A stretch of DNA of 23,375 nucleotides from IMG/VR virus record IMGVR_UViG_3300042350_001167, positions 1 to 23,375 of that record, one strand, 5' to 3'. This document shows positions 12,894 through 19,319 of the stretch, in pieces. Made by a program: the position numbers and the translations under genes. This stretch comes from a virus. How positions within the stretch are numbered: position 1 is the stretch's first letter; every line of letters begins with the position of its first letter. Under the pieces are notes generated by a model that was given only the letters and a program-made list of their open reading frames with translations, was not told the origin of the DNA and searched no databases.

Positions 12894-13541
12894 ATGCCAT
12901 TCTTTTCACTACCAGCAACGCTCAGCGGCAACGCCACGCAGCTGCAGGGCCGCGCTGTGTCAGCTACTGCCCCGGCCGCCAACCAGGTGCTCTCGTGGAG
13001 CGGCTCCGCTTGGCTTCCAGCCACCGGAGTGACCGGCCCGACCGGCTCGGATGGCTCGCAGTTCTACGGCGGCTCTGGGGCACCTTCTGCTGGGTTCGGC
13101 AAGAGCCGAGACTTCTGGCTCGATACGACAAACGGCCGGCTCTACGGGCCAAAGGCTGACGGCTCGTGGGGATCTCCGCTGCAACTGCAGACCGGGGCGC
13201 AGGGGCCGACTGGCGTCACTGGCGCGACAGGGCCTGCTGGCCAGAGCTACACCGGGCCGACTGGCAGCGGCGGCGTCACGGGGCCAAGCGGCGCGGACGG
13301 CGCGTCGATTGTCGCTGTTGGCGGAACGCCAAACACGAACGTGGGCCGAAACGGCGACCTCGCGTTCGACATCAGCGGCAAGCAGTTTTTCGGACCAAAA
13401 GCGAACGACCAGTGGCCGGCAGCGGTGTCGATCGTCGGCCCTACAGGGCCGACAGGATCACTGACGATCAACGACGTGATCGCTGCCGTAGGCAGCAACG
13501 CCACGCTGCGGGCCGCGATCAAGGCCGCCGCCACCTCGTGA
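12894..13541 (+). CDS. Collagen-like fibre with two duplicated display modules
   Basis: 215 residues from ATG 12894, with GAGGTGA at 12882-12888; an upstream in-frame start at 12864 has weaker support. Residues 1-45 (SLPATLSGNATQLQGR, QVLSWSGSAWLPA) are a base common to phage fibres. Residues 46-54, 101-137 and 182-189 are Gly-X-Y runs. Between them lie two related modules: 55-95 (SQFYGGSGAPSAGFGKSRDF, WLDTTNGRLYGPKADGSW) and 138-177 (GGTPNTNVGRNGDLAF, FFGPKANDQWP). The end is a short helix (TINDVIAAVG, LRAAIKAAA), perhaps for trimerisation. This is the last fibre gene of the island and has no adhesin of its own, so it may be a separate short fibre. Confidence 0.78.
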   Translation: MPFFSLPATLSGNATQLQGRAVSATAPAANQVLSWSGSAWLPATGVTGPTGSDGSQFYGGSGAPSAGFGKSRDFWLDTTNGRLYGPKADGSWGSPLQLQTGAQGPTGVTGATGPAGQSYTGPTGSGGVTGPSGADGASIVAVGGTPNTNVGRNGDLAFDISGKQFFGPKANDQWPAAVSIVGPTGPTGSLTINDVIAAVGSNATLRAAIKAAATS

Positions 13542-13551
13542 GGCACGCCCG

Positions 13552-14619
13552 ATGCTCGAGCACCTCCACCAACTGGCCGCGCACGCGTACTACGCTGGCG
13601 AGCTCGACGCTGGCCGCAGGGCGTGCGAGCGGTTGCTCGAAATGGAACTGACTCCGGAGAAGGAGCGGCTGGTGCGACGCAACCGCAGCTGGTACACGCA
13701 GACGCTCGACGAGCTCGTCGCGTGCCGGTTTCACAGGTTTGACATTGAGCCAGCATCGGACGGTTGGTCGACGTTCAATCCAACGATCATCGCGCACGAC
13801 GATGGCTTCCTGGCGATCGTGCGGTCGAGCAACTATCGGATCGTTGACGGCCGGTATGTAATTCCGCCGGAGGATGGCGATAAGATTCGCACTATCAACG
13901 TGCTGTGTGCGATTGACGCCGACCTGGCCGCTGTGTCGCAGCCGTCCGCTATAACCGATCCGATCTACCCAAAATCCGACTTTCCCGTGCAAGGGTTTGA
14001 GGACTGCCGGCTGAATGCGGTCGATGGCGGGCTTGTGGTGAGTGCCACGGTTCGCAACTGGGCCGGCCGAGACGGCACGTGCCGGATCGCAACGGCCACC
14101 CTTCTGCCGTACATGGCAAACGTCATCGATCCAGCCATGCTTGACGAACCGCACGCAGGCAGGCATGAGAAGAACTGGATGCCGATCTCCGGCACGGCTG
14201 GATTCCTCTACTCGTGCTGCGATGAAGGACGCGTGTCGACGGTCCGCCGCGACGGCTGGAGGTGGCTGATTGAGCATCACGCCGAATCCCCGGCGATCGC
14301 CCGCGGCTGGCGCGGCGGCTCGCAGCTTGTGGACCTCGGCGACGGCCGCTGGCTGGCCTTGGTCCACGAGGTGGCCGACGACACTGGCGGCCGGATCTAC
14401 GAACACAGGTTCGTCCTGTTCCGCGAAGACGGCTGGCGAATCGCCGGCTGGTCGCCGGCTTTCGCGTTTCGCGAAACGCGGGCGATTGAGTTTGCGGCCG
14501 GGCTCGCTCGCCGCGGTGACAAACTAGTGGCAACCTTTGGCGTGCGTGACGCCGAGGCGTGGATGGCTGAAATGAGTGTGGCAGAAGTTCTTTCCATGAT
14601 CGGGGGCAGCAATGGGTGA
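13552..14619 (+). CDS. GH130-like beta-propeller protein with N-terminal TPR-like helices
   Basis: 355 residues from ATG 13552, with TGAGG eight bases before. Residues 1-55 form two helices with a TPR look (LAAHAYYAGELDAGRRACERL). Residues about 65-335 resemble the five-bladed propeller of GH130 mannoside phosphorylases and relatives: NPTII (76-80), GFEDCRL (148-154), EKNWMPI (206-212), LYS (219-221) and RGGSQLVDLGDGRWLALVHE (254-273), the last being a characteristic pattern. The GFED acid may match the catalytic position, but I cannot confirm a phosphate-binding set. It starts the glycan cassette and overlaps the methyltransferase by eight bases. It may act on, or only bind, mannose-type glycans. 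Finding this in a virion module is unusual. Confidence 0.68.
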   Translation: MLEHLHQLAAHAYYAGELDAGRRACERLLEMELTPEKERLVRRNRSWYTQTLDELVACRFHRFDIEPASDGWSTFNPTIIAHDDGFLAIVRSSNYRIVDGRYVIPPEDGDKIRTINVLCAIDADLAAVSQPSAITDPIYPKSDFPVQGFEDCRLNAVDGGLVVSATVRNWAGRDGTCRIATATLLPYMANVIDPAMLDEPHAGRHEKNWMPISGTAGFLYSCCDEGRVSTVRRDGWRWLIEHHAESPAIARGWRGGSQLVDLGDGRWLALVHEVADDTGGRIYEHRFVLFREDGWRIAGWSPAFAFRETRAIEFAAGLARRGDKLVATFGVRDAEAWMAEMSVAEVLSMIGGSNG

Positions 14620-15166
14620 CGAGCTCGAGGACCAGGTTGGCGGCCGGCTGCGGATTCACTGGATGCCAGGAGACTGGTTTCCGTGTTCGCCGGAGGCCGT
14701 TGGCCACTACGCGGCCAAGGCCCGCGTGTGCCGCGAGCACAAGCCGTCGAGCGTGATTGAGATCGGCACGCGGTGCGGCTACTCGCTTGCGTCGTTTCAC
14801 ATTGTGGCGCCTGACGCGAAGTTTCTGTGCGTGGACGGTGCCCTCGACGCCGACAGTCCTGCTTGCCTGCAGCACTGGCAGAGCGTGGTCGACTCGCTCG
14901 GCATCGACGCCCAGCTGATCGTCGCCAACAGCCACGACTTGCAGCAGCTGCCCCCGGCGGACTTCGCCCACGTGGACGGCGACCACTCCTATTCTGGGGC
15001 ACTGGCCGATCTGCGGCTGGTGGCTCACGTGCCGGTGATCCTGGCCGACGACTGCGACAATCCGGACGTGGAGAGGGCTGTTGAAGAGTTTTGCGAAGAG
15101 ACGGGCCGCGAGCCTGTCTATTTCCACGACGGGCTGCGGAAGGCCGCCGTGCTTGTGGAGGCTTGA
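14612..15166 (+). CDS. Class I SAM-dependent methyltransferase (Methyltransf_24-like)
   Basis: 184 residues; ATG 14612 lies inside the end of the previous gene. The SAM-binding motif I is VIEIGTRCGYS (48-58), followed by FLCVDG (71-76, the acidic post-II position), FAHVDGDHSYSGALADL (118-134) and VPVILADD (140-147). This set is typical of Methyltransf_24 and cephalosporin hydroxylase-like enzymes, which often modify sugars or small molecules. The HVDGDHSY element suggests a metal-supported O-methyltransferase. The N-terminal HWMPGDWF (16-23) is unusual. Flanking GH130-like and glycosyltransferase genes make a sugar O-methylation role plausible by inference. The next gene starts in the stop (TGATG). 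Confidence 0.8.
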   Translation: MGDELEDQVGGRLRIHWMPGDWFPCSPEAVGHYAAKARVCREHKPSSVIEIGTRCGYSLASFHIVAPDAKFLCVDGALDADSPACLQHWQSVVDSLGIDAQLIVANSHDLQQLPPADFAHVDGDHSYSGALADLRLVAHVPVILADDCDNPDVERAVEEFCEETGREPVYFHDGLRKAAVLVEA

Positions 15167-16224
15167 TGATCGTCGGCATCTACGCACTCGCCAAGAACGA
15201 AGCCGGAAACGTCGCGGCATGGGAGGCTTCGTGCCGCGACGCGGACGTGCGGGTGGTCACCGACACGGGCTCAACCGACGACACGGTGCAGCTGCTCGAG
15301 GCCGAAGACGTGACCGTGGCTCGCGGCAACGTCGTTCCGTGGCGGTGGGACGACGCCCACAACCTGTCTATGCAACACCTGCCGAGCCACGTCGACGTGG
15401 CAATCCGGCTCGACCTCGACGAGGTGCTTGAGCCGGGTTGGCGGGACGCCCTGGAGGCTGCGTGGAAGCCGGAAACAACGAAGCTGCGGTATTGGTATCA
15501 GTGGAGCGATGCCCTGCGGTTTAAGAGCGACAGGATGCACCTCCGGTCTGGCTACCGGTGGACGGGTGCCACGCACGAGGGGCTGGTGCGGTGGGCTGGT
15601 GGCGAGGTGCAATCGCACTGCGAGCAGACTCTGATCCGGCACCACAGGCAGCCAGGGAAACAGCACAAGTCCGACCTGACGCTCCTCCAGCAGGCCGTCA
15701 AAGAGGCTCCGCATGATGCCCGAATGTCCTGGTATCTTGCCCGCGAGCTCGACTACCACGACCAGCCCGGGATTGTGGAGGCGTTTGAGCACTACCTCAC
15801 GCTCCCCGGCGGGGCCGCGTGCGAGCGGGCCTACGCGTATCGTGTGCTCGCCCGCCGGCAGCCTGAGAAGGCCGGCAACTGGCTCCTGCGGACCATCGAT
15901 GAGTCGCCCCACGAGCCAGAGGGTTACCTAGCCCTCGGCGAGGCGTGCTGGGATGCCGGCGACGCCGTCGGCGCCCTGCACTGGGCCAGGCGGGCATCGA
16001 TGGCTCCCCCTGACAGACAGTCGCACACCAGCGATCCAGTGGCCTATGGGCACCGAGCCCCGGAGATGGCCGCTACTGCTGCCTATAGCCTCGGGCTGAA
16101 GCAGGAGGCCCTAGAGCACGCCCGCGAGGCGTTCCGCCGGCACTCGTCGCAGGAGACGGCCGCAGCGGTGGCCAAGCTGGAGCTCGAGCTCACGTCGCAC
16201 ATTCCCGGCCCGCAAGAAAGGTGA
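15166..16224 (+). CDS. GT2-family glycosyltransferase with C-terminal helical repeats
   Basis: 352 residues from ATG 15166, which overlaps the previous TGA; a longer frame from 15091 is a shadow. The fold is GT-A: MIVGIYALAKNEAGNV (1-16), VVTDTGSTDDTVQLLE (30-45), VVPWRWDDAHNLSM (56-69) and the metal-site RLDLDE (81-86), then GYRWTGATHEGL (129-140). These fit retaining or inverting GT2 enzymes of the WaaE/SunS-like type. Residues about 175-345 are paired helices of TPR type (SWYLARELDYHD, AYRVLARRQPEKAGNWLL, EGYLALGEACWDAGDAVGAL), which often hold protein acceptors. By inference it glycosylates a virion protein, perhaps the Ser/Thr-rich fibres next door. Local GC is high (68-72% in two 60-base lines counted). 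Confidence 0.83.
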   Translation: MIVGIYALAKNEAGNVAAWEASCRDADVRVVTDTGSTDDTVQLLEAEDVTVARGNVVPWRWDDAHNLSMQHLPSHVDVAIRLDLDEVLEPGWRDALEAAWKPETTKLRYWYQWSDALRFKSDRMHLRSGYRWTGATHEGLVRWAGGEVQSHCEQTLIRHHRQPGKQHKSDLTLLQQAVKEAPHDARMSWYLARELDYHDQPGIVEAFEHYLTLPGGAACERAYAYRVLARRQPEKAGNWLLRTIDESPHEPEGYLALGEACWDAGDAVGALHWARRASMAPPDRQSHTSDPVAYGHRAPEMAATAAYSLGLKQEALEHAREAFRRHSSQETAAAVAKLELELTSHIPGPQER

Positions 16225-16227
16225 TCC

Positions 16228-16737
16228 ATGCCAACGCTACTGCCACACATTTCCAGAAACCTCGCCACGCGGCTCGCGGCGTCGCTCTCAGCGTTCACCT
16301 GGGGTAGCGTGCCTGGCGGCGCGATCTCAGTGAGCATGCAGCGGAAGCCGGACTACGGCCTAGAGGATCTCGGATCCCTCCGTGTGTCGGTCGTACCCGG
16401 CCCGTACACGATGAAAACAGAGACACGTGGCATGGAGGTGGCCGACGTGACGGTCGGCATCGTCGTGGCCAAGCACGTCGGGAGCGAATCCGACATTGAG
16501 GCACTGGAGGACCTGTGCCAGGAGATCGTCGACGCTATTCGCTCAAATTACATCCAGCCCGCGGGGTTACCGGAGAACAGTGACTGGACAGAGGTCGGCA
16601 ATCCGCTTCCCTACGATCCGGAGCTCCTCGAGGCCCGCAACGTGTTCATGGCACAGATCGCCGTGCAGTGGGACGTGCCCGTGGATAAGTGGGTGCCGGT
16701 GGCACCCACCGGCCCGACAGGAGCTACCGGCGCATGA
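16228..16737 (+). CDS. Tail terminator/tail completion-like protein with collagen-like stub
   Basis: 169 residues from ATG 16228 with AAGGTGA just before. A helix (LATRLAASLSAF) is followed by strands (LRVSVVPGPYTMKTETRG, MEVADVTVGIVVAKH), a helix (DIEALEDLCQEIVDAIRSNY), then a closing strand (ARNVFMAQIAVQWDVP). This order fits the tail terminator fold that caps the tail tube at the head-tail interface. The protein ends VPVAPTGPTGATGA, a short Gly-X-Y run like those of the collagen fibres upstream; this is not expected in the family. Location before a gp10-like and tail-tube genes supports the call. The next gene overlaps by four bases (ATGA). Confidence 0.65.
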   Translation: MPTLLPHISRNLATRLAASLSAFTWGSVPGGAISVSMQRKPDYGLEDLGSLRVSVVPGPYTMKTETRGMEVADVTVGIVVAKHVGSESDIEALEDLCQEIVDAIRSNYIQPAGLPENSDWTEVGNPLPYDPELLEARNVFMAQIAVQWDVPVDKWVPVAPTGPTGATGA

Positions 16738-17453
16738 GCATGCTTGACGCTGGCCGGAATCCGCTCGGCTCTGGTCTGTCGGGATCGATGGGGATCCCGA
16801 TGCGGATCAACTTTGAGATGTTCTTCGACAGGGCGAGCGTACAGAAGTCGCTGGATAAAGCGATTTACTGGGGCCTGTTTGGCGCTGGTTCTGTTGTAAT
16901 GCAGATCAGTCGCCGGTCGATCAAGAAGATGGGCATGACCAAGCCGCAGCTGAAGGTCATGCGATCAAATCCTGGCGTTCCGCTGCGGCAGCTAATGTCA
17001 CGCAGTGACGTCAATGATCGTACAAAACGCAAAATTGAGAGGCGGCTGTACGAAATCAAATTTAAGCCAGCTAGCATCGCCCCGCACCAGCCTCACACGC
17101 ACGCAGGAACGCTTCGCAAGTCCATCGTGTTTGGATACGACAAATCGACAGAGTCGATGCTGATCGGCTCTTTCATGGATGGTGCGCCGTACATCGCATC
17201 GCTCCACGAGCACGGCGGAACGCAGCAGATGGCGGCATGGGCTTGGATTCCGCGGTATGATCGTGGATACAAGGGCATCCTGTCGTGGTATCGCGTTGGC
17301 AAGGGGCCAAAGCACAGAAACAACTGGCAGATCACCAGTTTCCGCAAGACGTTCCCGTACCCGCAGCGTGCGTTCATGTTCCCGGCCATGATGGAGGGCA
17401 TCCGTCGCGGCCGCATCCCGAAGGAGTTCGCCGGCCGGTTCCGCAGTGGGTGA
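16734..17453 (+). CDS. HK97 gp10-like head-tail/tail completion protein
   Basis: 239 residues from ATG 16734 (ATGA overlap); ATG 16740 is an alternative two codons on. A helix AIYWGLFGAGSVVMQISRRSI (about 43-62, shortened core) is followed by a basic segment, then HQPHTHAGTLRKSIVFGYD, SMLIGSFMDGAPYIASLHEHGG and finally YPQRAFMFPAMMEGIR. The ordering R-x-S, IG, YA-LHE-GG, then PxR-FMxPA is the pattern of HK97 gp10-type proteins, which join or stabilise the tail at the connector. It is longer than most members (about 110-150 residues) owing to a basic insertion at about residues 60-110. Context before tail-tube genes agrees. Confidence 0.78.
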   Translation: MSMLDAGRNPLGSGLSGSMGIPMRINFEMFFDRASVQKSLDKAIYWGLFGAGSVVMQISRRSIKKMGMTKPQLKVMRSNPGVPLRQLMSRSDVNDRTKRKIERRLYEIKFKPASIAPHQPHTHAGTLRKSIVFGYDKSTESMLIGSFMDGAPYIASLHEHGGTQQMAAWAWIPRYDRGYKGILSWYRVGKGPKHRNNWQITSFRKTFPYPQRAFMFPAMMEGIRRGRIPKEFAGRFRSG

Positions 17454-17504
17454 TCAACCGTTCAGGTATACTGGCAATAGGTGCCCACCCCACGTGAGGA
17501 AGCT

Positions 17505-17870
17505 ATGGCAACCACGATTCTGCTCGGCAAAGACACGACGATCTCCGGCCTGACGGGCGTGCAAGACGTCTCAATGACGATCGAAGCCGAAAAGGTCGAC
17601 GCCACGACAAAGGGCTCTTCTGGGGTCTACAAGCGTACCGTCGCCGGCCTGCAGGCTCGCACGCTCGAGGCCACGGTTCTGGGTGACTCGTCTCAGACTT
17701 ACGGCAAGGCCGTGGCCGTCACCGTCACGCCCGGCGGCGGCACTGCTTTCGCCATCACTGGCGTGATCACCAGCGCAAAGCGGACTCAGCCGATCGGCGG
17801 CGCGGAAGCCGTCTCGATCACGATCAAGCCTGGCGTCGCCCTCGACGCCGGCGACCAGGTCACCGTCTAA
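17505..17870 (+). CDS. Tail-tube-like protein, paralogue A
   Basis: 121 residues from ATG 17505, with TGAGGA at 17495-17500. Strands alternate through ISGLTGVQDVSMTIEAEKVD, TVAGLQARTLEATVLGD, a Gly-rich turn and GAEAVSITIKPG. The GVQDV...AEKVDATTKGS...GLQxxTLEAT layout recurs in the next two genes and fits a small beta-barrel of the tail-tube type. A short run of non-coding DNA (51 bp) separates it from the gp10-like gene. Position ahead of the G/T chaperones is where the major tail protein is normally found. I cannot tell which of the three is the abundant tube subunit. Confidence 0.58.
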   Translation: MATTILLGKDTTISGLTGVQDVSMTIEAEKVDATTKGSSGVYKRTVAGLQARTLEATVLGDSSQTYGKAVAVTVTPGGGTAFAITGVITSAKRTQPIGGAEAVSITIKPGVALDAGDQVTV

Positions 17871-17888
17871 CAACCACGCGAGGGTCAC

Positions 17889-18215
17889 ATGGCCAAATAC
17901 AGACTCGGAAAGAATGCGCTCGTCACAGCACCTGGTGTCGCGCTTGATAATGTGGTCGACGTCGATCTGAACGCCAGCGGCGACGAGGTCGATATCACCG
18001 TGTTTGGCGACACTGAAAAGCAGATCGGATGCGGTCTGCTTGACGTCACCCTTGAGGTGACTGCCACGCAGCACTCGGCCACCGTCGGGGCCACCGGCCC
18101 GATCACGGTCGGCGGCATGACTGCCGTCGGGTGCGTTGTGCTCGACGTCAAGAACAAGGTCAGCCCGAAGGGGCGGAACGAGTACACCATCAGCTACGCA
18201 CCGACTGTGTCCTGA
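17889..18215 (+). CDS. Tail-tube-like protein, paralogue B
   Basis: 108 residues from ATG 17889, with GAGGGTC before it. Pattern: VALDNVVDVDLNASGDEVDI, TVFGDTEKQIGCGLLDVTLEV, GPITVGGMTAVGCVVLDVKN and NEYTISYAP. The NVVDVDLNASGDEVDITVFGD part aligns by eye with GVQDVSMTIEAEKVDATTKGS in A and GVRDFDIDLDLDTVDVTRWDS in C. All strand, no catalytic motif. Either a tail tube protein or a tube-related ring/spacer. A duplication within the tail gene cluster explains the three neighbours. Confidence 0.55.
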   Translation: MAKYRLGKNALVTAPGVALDNVVDVDLNASGDEVDITVFGDTEKQIGCGLLDVTLEVTATQHSATVGATGPITVGGMTAVGCVVLDVKNKVSPKGRNEYTISYAPTVS

Positions 18216-18229
18216 CGCAGAGGTGACCT

Positions 18230-18586
18230 GTGCCAAAGGTCCGCCTCGCCAGAGCTCAGTCTGTCAAAGCCGACGGCGTTGTGCTGCTGGGCGTTCGCGA
18301 TTTTGACATCGACCTGGATCTCGACACGGTCGACGTTACTCGCTGGGACTCGGAATTTCGCGGTGAGCTCACGCTCACCGAGATGAACACGATCACGCTG
18401 CAGATTTACGACGTCGAAGACGTGCGTAGGTTTATGAAGAAGTGGAACAAGTTTCCTCCGCAGCCGGTCACGATAGAAATCGACGGCGCGTCGGCGAGCT
18501 TCTTGGTGCATAAGGTAAAGGTGTCGGGCCAGTTCAGTGGCGTGCTGGCGTATGAGGTTGTCCTCAAGCTCTGGCCCTACAACTAA
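18230..18586 (+). CDS. Tail-tube-like protein, paralogue C
   Basis: 118 residues from GTG 18230, with AGAGGTGA before it. Strands: VRLARAQSVKADGVVLLGVR, DFDIDLDLDTVDVTRWDSEF, LTLTEMNTITLQIYD, a helix DVRRFMKKWNKF, VTIEIDGASASFLVHKVKV and VLAYEVVLKLWPYN. The helix inserted after the first strands is typical of tail-tube and tube-like tail proteins, so of the three this looks most like the classic tube fold. It overlaps the chaperone start by one base (TAATG), as tube-chaperone pairs often do. The assignment is by pattern and order. Confidence 0.57.
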   Translation: MPKVRLARAQSVKADGVVLLGVRDFDIDLDLDTVDVTRWDSEFRGELTLTEMNTITLQIYDVEDVRRFMKKWNKFPPQPVTIEIDGASASFLVHKVKVSGQFSGVLAYEVVLKLWPYN

Positions 18587-19143
18587 TGGCAAAGTTCAAA
18601 ACACTCGACGGCAAAGAATGGGTGATCCAGGTCACCTATCTGACTGTCAAGCGCGTCCGCGATCTGTGCGGCGTCAACGTGCTCGACATCTGCAACCTCG
18701 ACAAGGAATCGCTCTCGGGCTGGGTGGCGGACGACCTCAAGGTGCTCGAGGTCGTGTGCGCTGTGGTGCGTCCGCAGCTGGCTGCCGTCGACATGGCGGA
18801 CGACGAGTTCTTCGCCGCGTGCGACGGCCAAGTGCTCAAGGATGCGGTCGAGCGGCTGGTGGATGAGGTGTCCGATTTTTTCCAAGAGCCCAGGAAGGGG
18901 CTGGTCAAGAAGGTAATCAAGAAGCTGCGGGAGACAGAGCGGAAGATGGAGGCGCAGGCAGGGAAGGCGATCGACGCGGCGCTGAGCCAGTGCGACTTCG
19001 AGGCAGCCCTCAAGACGCATGGGAGCTCGGGTTCCACCTCGCCGGCATCATCGGCGTCGAGCCTTGGGGATTCACCCTCCGGCAACTCTGCTGGATGGCG
19101 GAAGGACGGCAGCACGAAAACTGGACGCACACGGCGTCGCTGA
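18586..19143 (+). CDS. Tail assembly chaperone, G-like
   Basis: 185 residues from ATG 18586. Residues 1-145 look like a real helical chaperone (WVIQVTYLTVKRVRDLCGVN, DLKVLEVVCAVVRPQLAAVD, VLKDAVERLVDEVSDFF, then basic helix GLVKKVIKKLRETERKMEAQ). Residues about 146-185 are Ser/Gly/Thr-rich with an Arg end and read as the shadow of the overlapping T-like frame. In lambda-like phages a few per cent of ribosomes slip by -1 to make a G-T fusion that loads tube protein on the tape measure. The T-like frame here is in the -1 register, as required. The gene sits between tube-like and tape-measure genes, exactly where G is expected. Confidence 0.75.
   Translation: MAKFKTLDGKEWVIQVTYLTVKRVRDLCGVNVLDICNLDKESLSGWVADDLKVLEVVCAVVRPQLAAVDMADDEFFAACDGQVLKDAVERLVDEVSDFFQEPRKGLVKKVIKKLRETERKMEAQAGKAIDAALSQCDFEAALKTHGSSGSTSPASSASSLGDSPSGNSAGWRKDGSTKTGRTRRR
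18876..18882 (+). promoter_or_regulatory. Candidate -1 slippery heptamer T TTT TTC
   Basis: TTTTTTC is in the X XXY YYZ register of the G-like frame (codons TTT 18877, TTC 18880). The -1 frame is open from 18867 to 19319. However, T-like homology starts only near 19020, some 140 bases on, so slipping here would replace the basic helix with a shadow-like linker. The true site may be a less canonical one near 19010-19025. Confidence 0.35.
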
Positions 19144-19319
19144 TGGCCCTGTTTGCGCAGATTCACCACGATTCCGAGAGCAGCGAGCCGGCCCCCACCA
19201 TGTACAACTTCCACCCCTTCTACGAAACGCCGAAGCCGCAGCTGCCTGAGGCCACTCCCGACCTGTTGCTGGCATTCGGATTTCGCCCTGTGAAGCCGGA
19301 GGTGCCAGATGGCGGCTAG
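18990..19319 (+). CDS. Tail assembly chaperone, T-like (probably made by -1 frameshift)
   Basis: The T-like frame reads, after an unreliable start, DAWELGFHLAGIIGVEPWGF, TLRQLCWMAEGRQHENWTHT, ASLMALFAQIHHDS, FHPFYETPKP and LLLAFGFRPVKPE. The L..LLWMAEGR..E.W..TA.LMAL pattern is the usual C-terminal T-type signature. GTG 18990 is only the first start-like codon, and there is no good ribosome site before it; the frame has no stop back to 18867, so fusion to the G-like protein by frameshift is the more probable route. The stop overlaps the tape measure start by eleven bases. Confidence 0.72.
   Translation: MRLRGSPQDAWELGFHLAGIIGVEPWGFTLRQLCWMAEGRQHENWTHTASLMALFAQIHHDSESSEPAPTMYNFHPFYETPKPQLPEATPDLLLAFGFRPVKPEVPDGG

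Noticed and set aside
14123-15220. Antisense frame of about 365 codons over the glycan cassette
   Set aside because: It is Arg/Pro-rich shadow sequence; the + strand encodes methyltransferase and GH130-like motifs in the same place.
17461-17472. Promoter-like TATACT at 17467-17472 in the gap before the tail-tube-like genes
   Set aside because: No credible -35 element lies at proper spacing, and the 51-bp gap is adequately explained by the next ribosome binding site.
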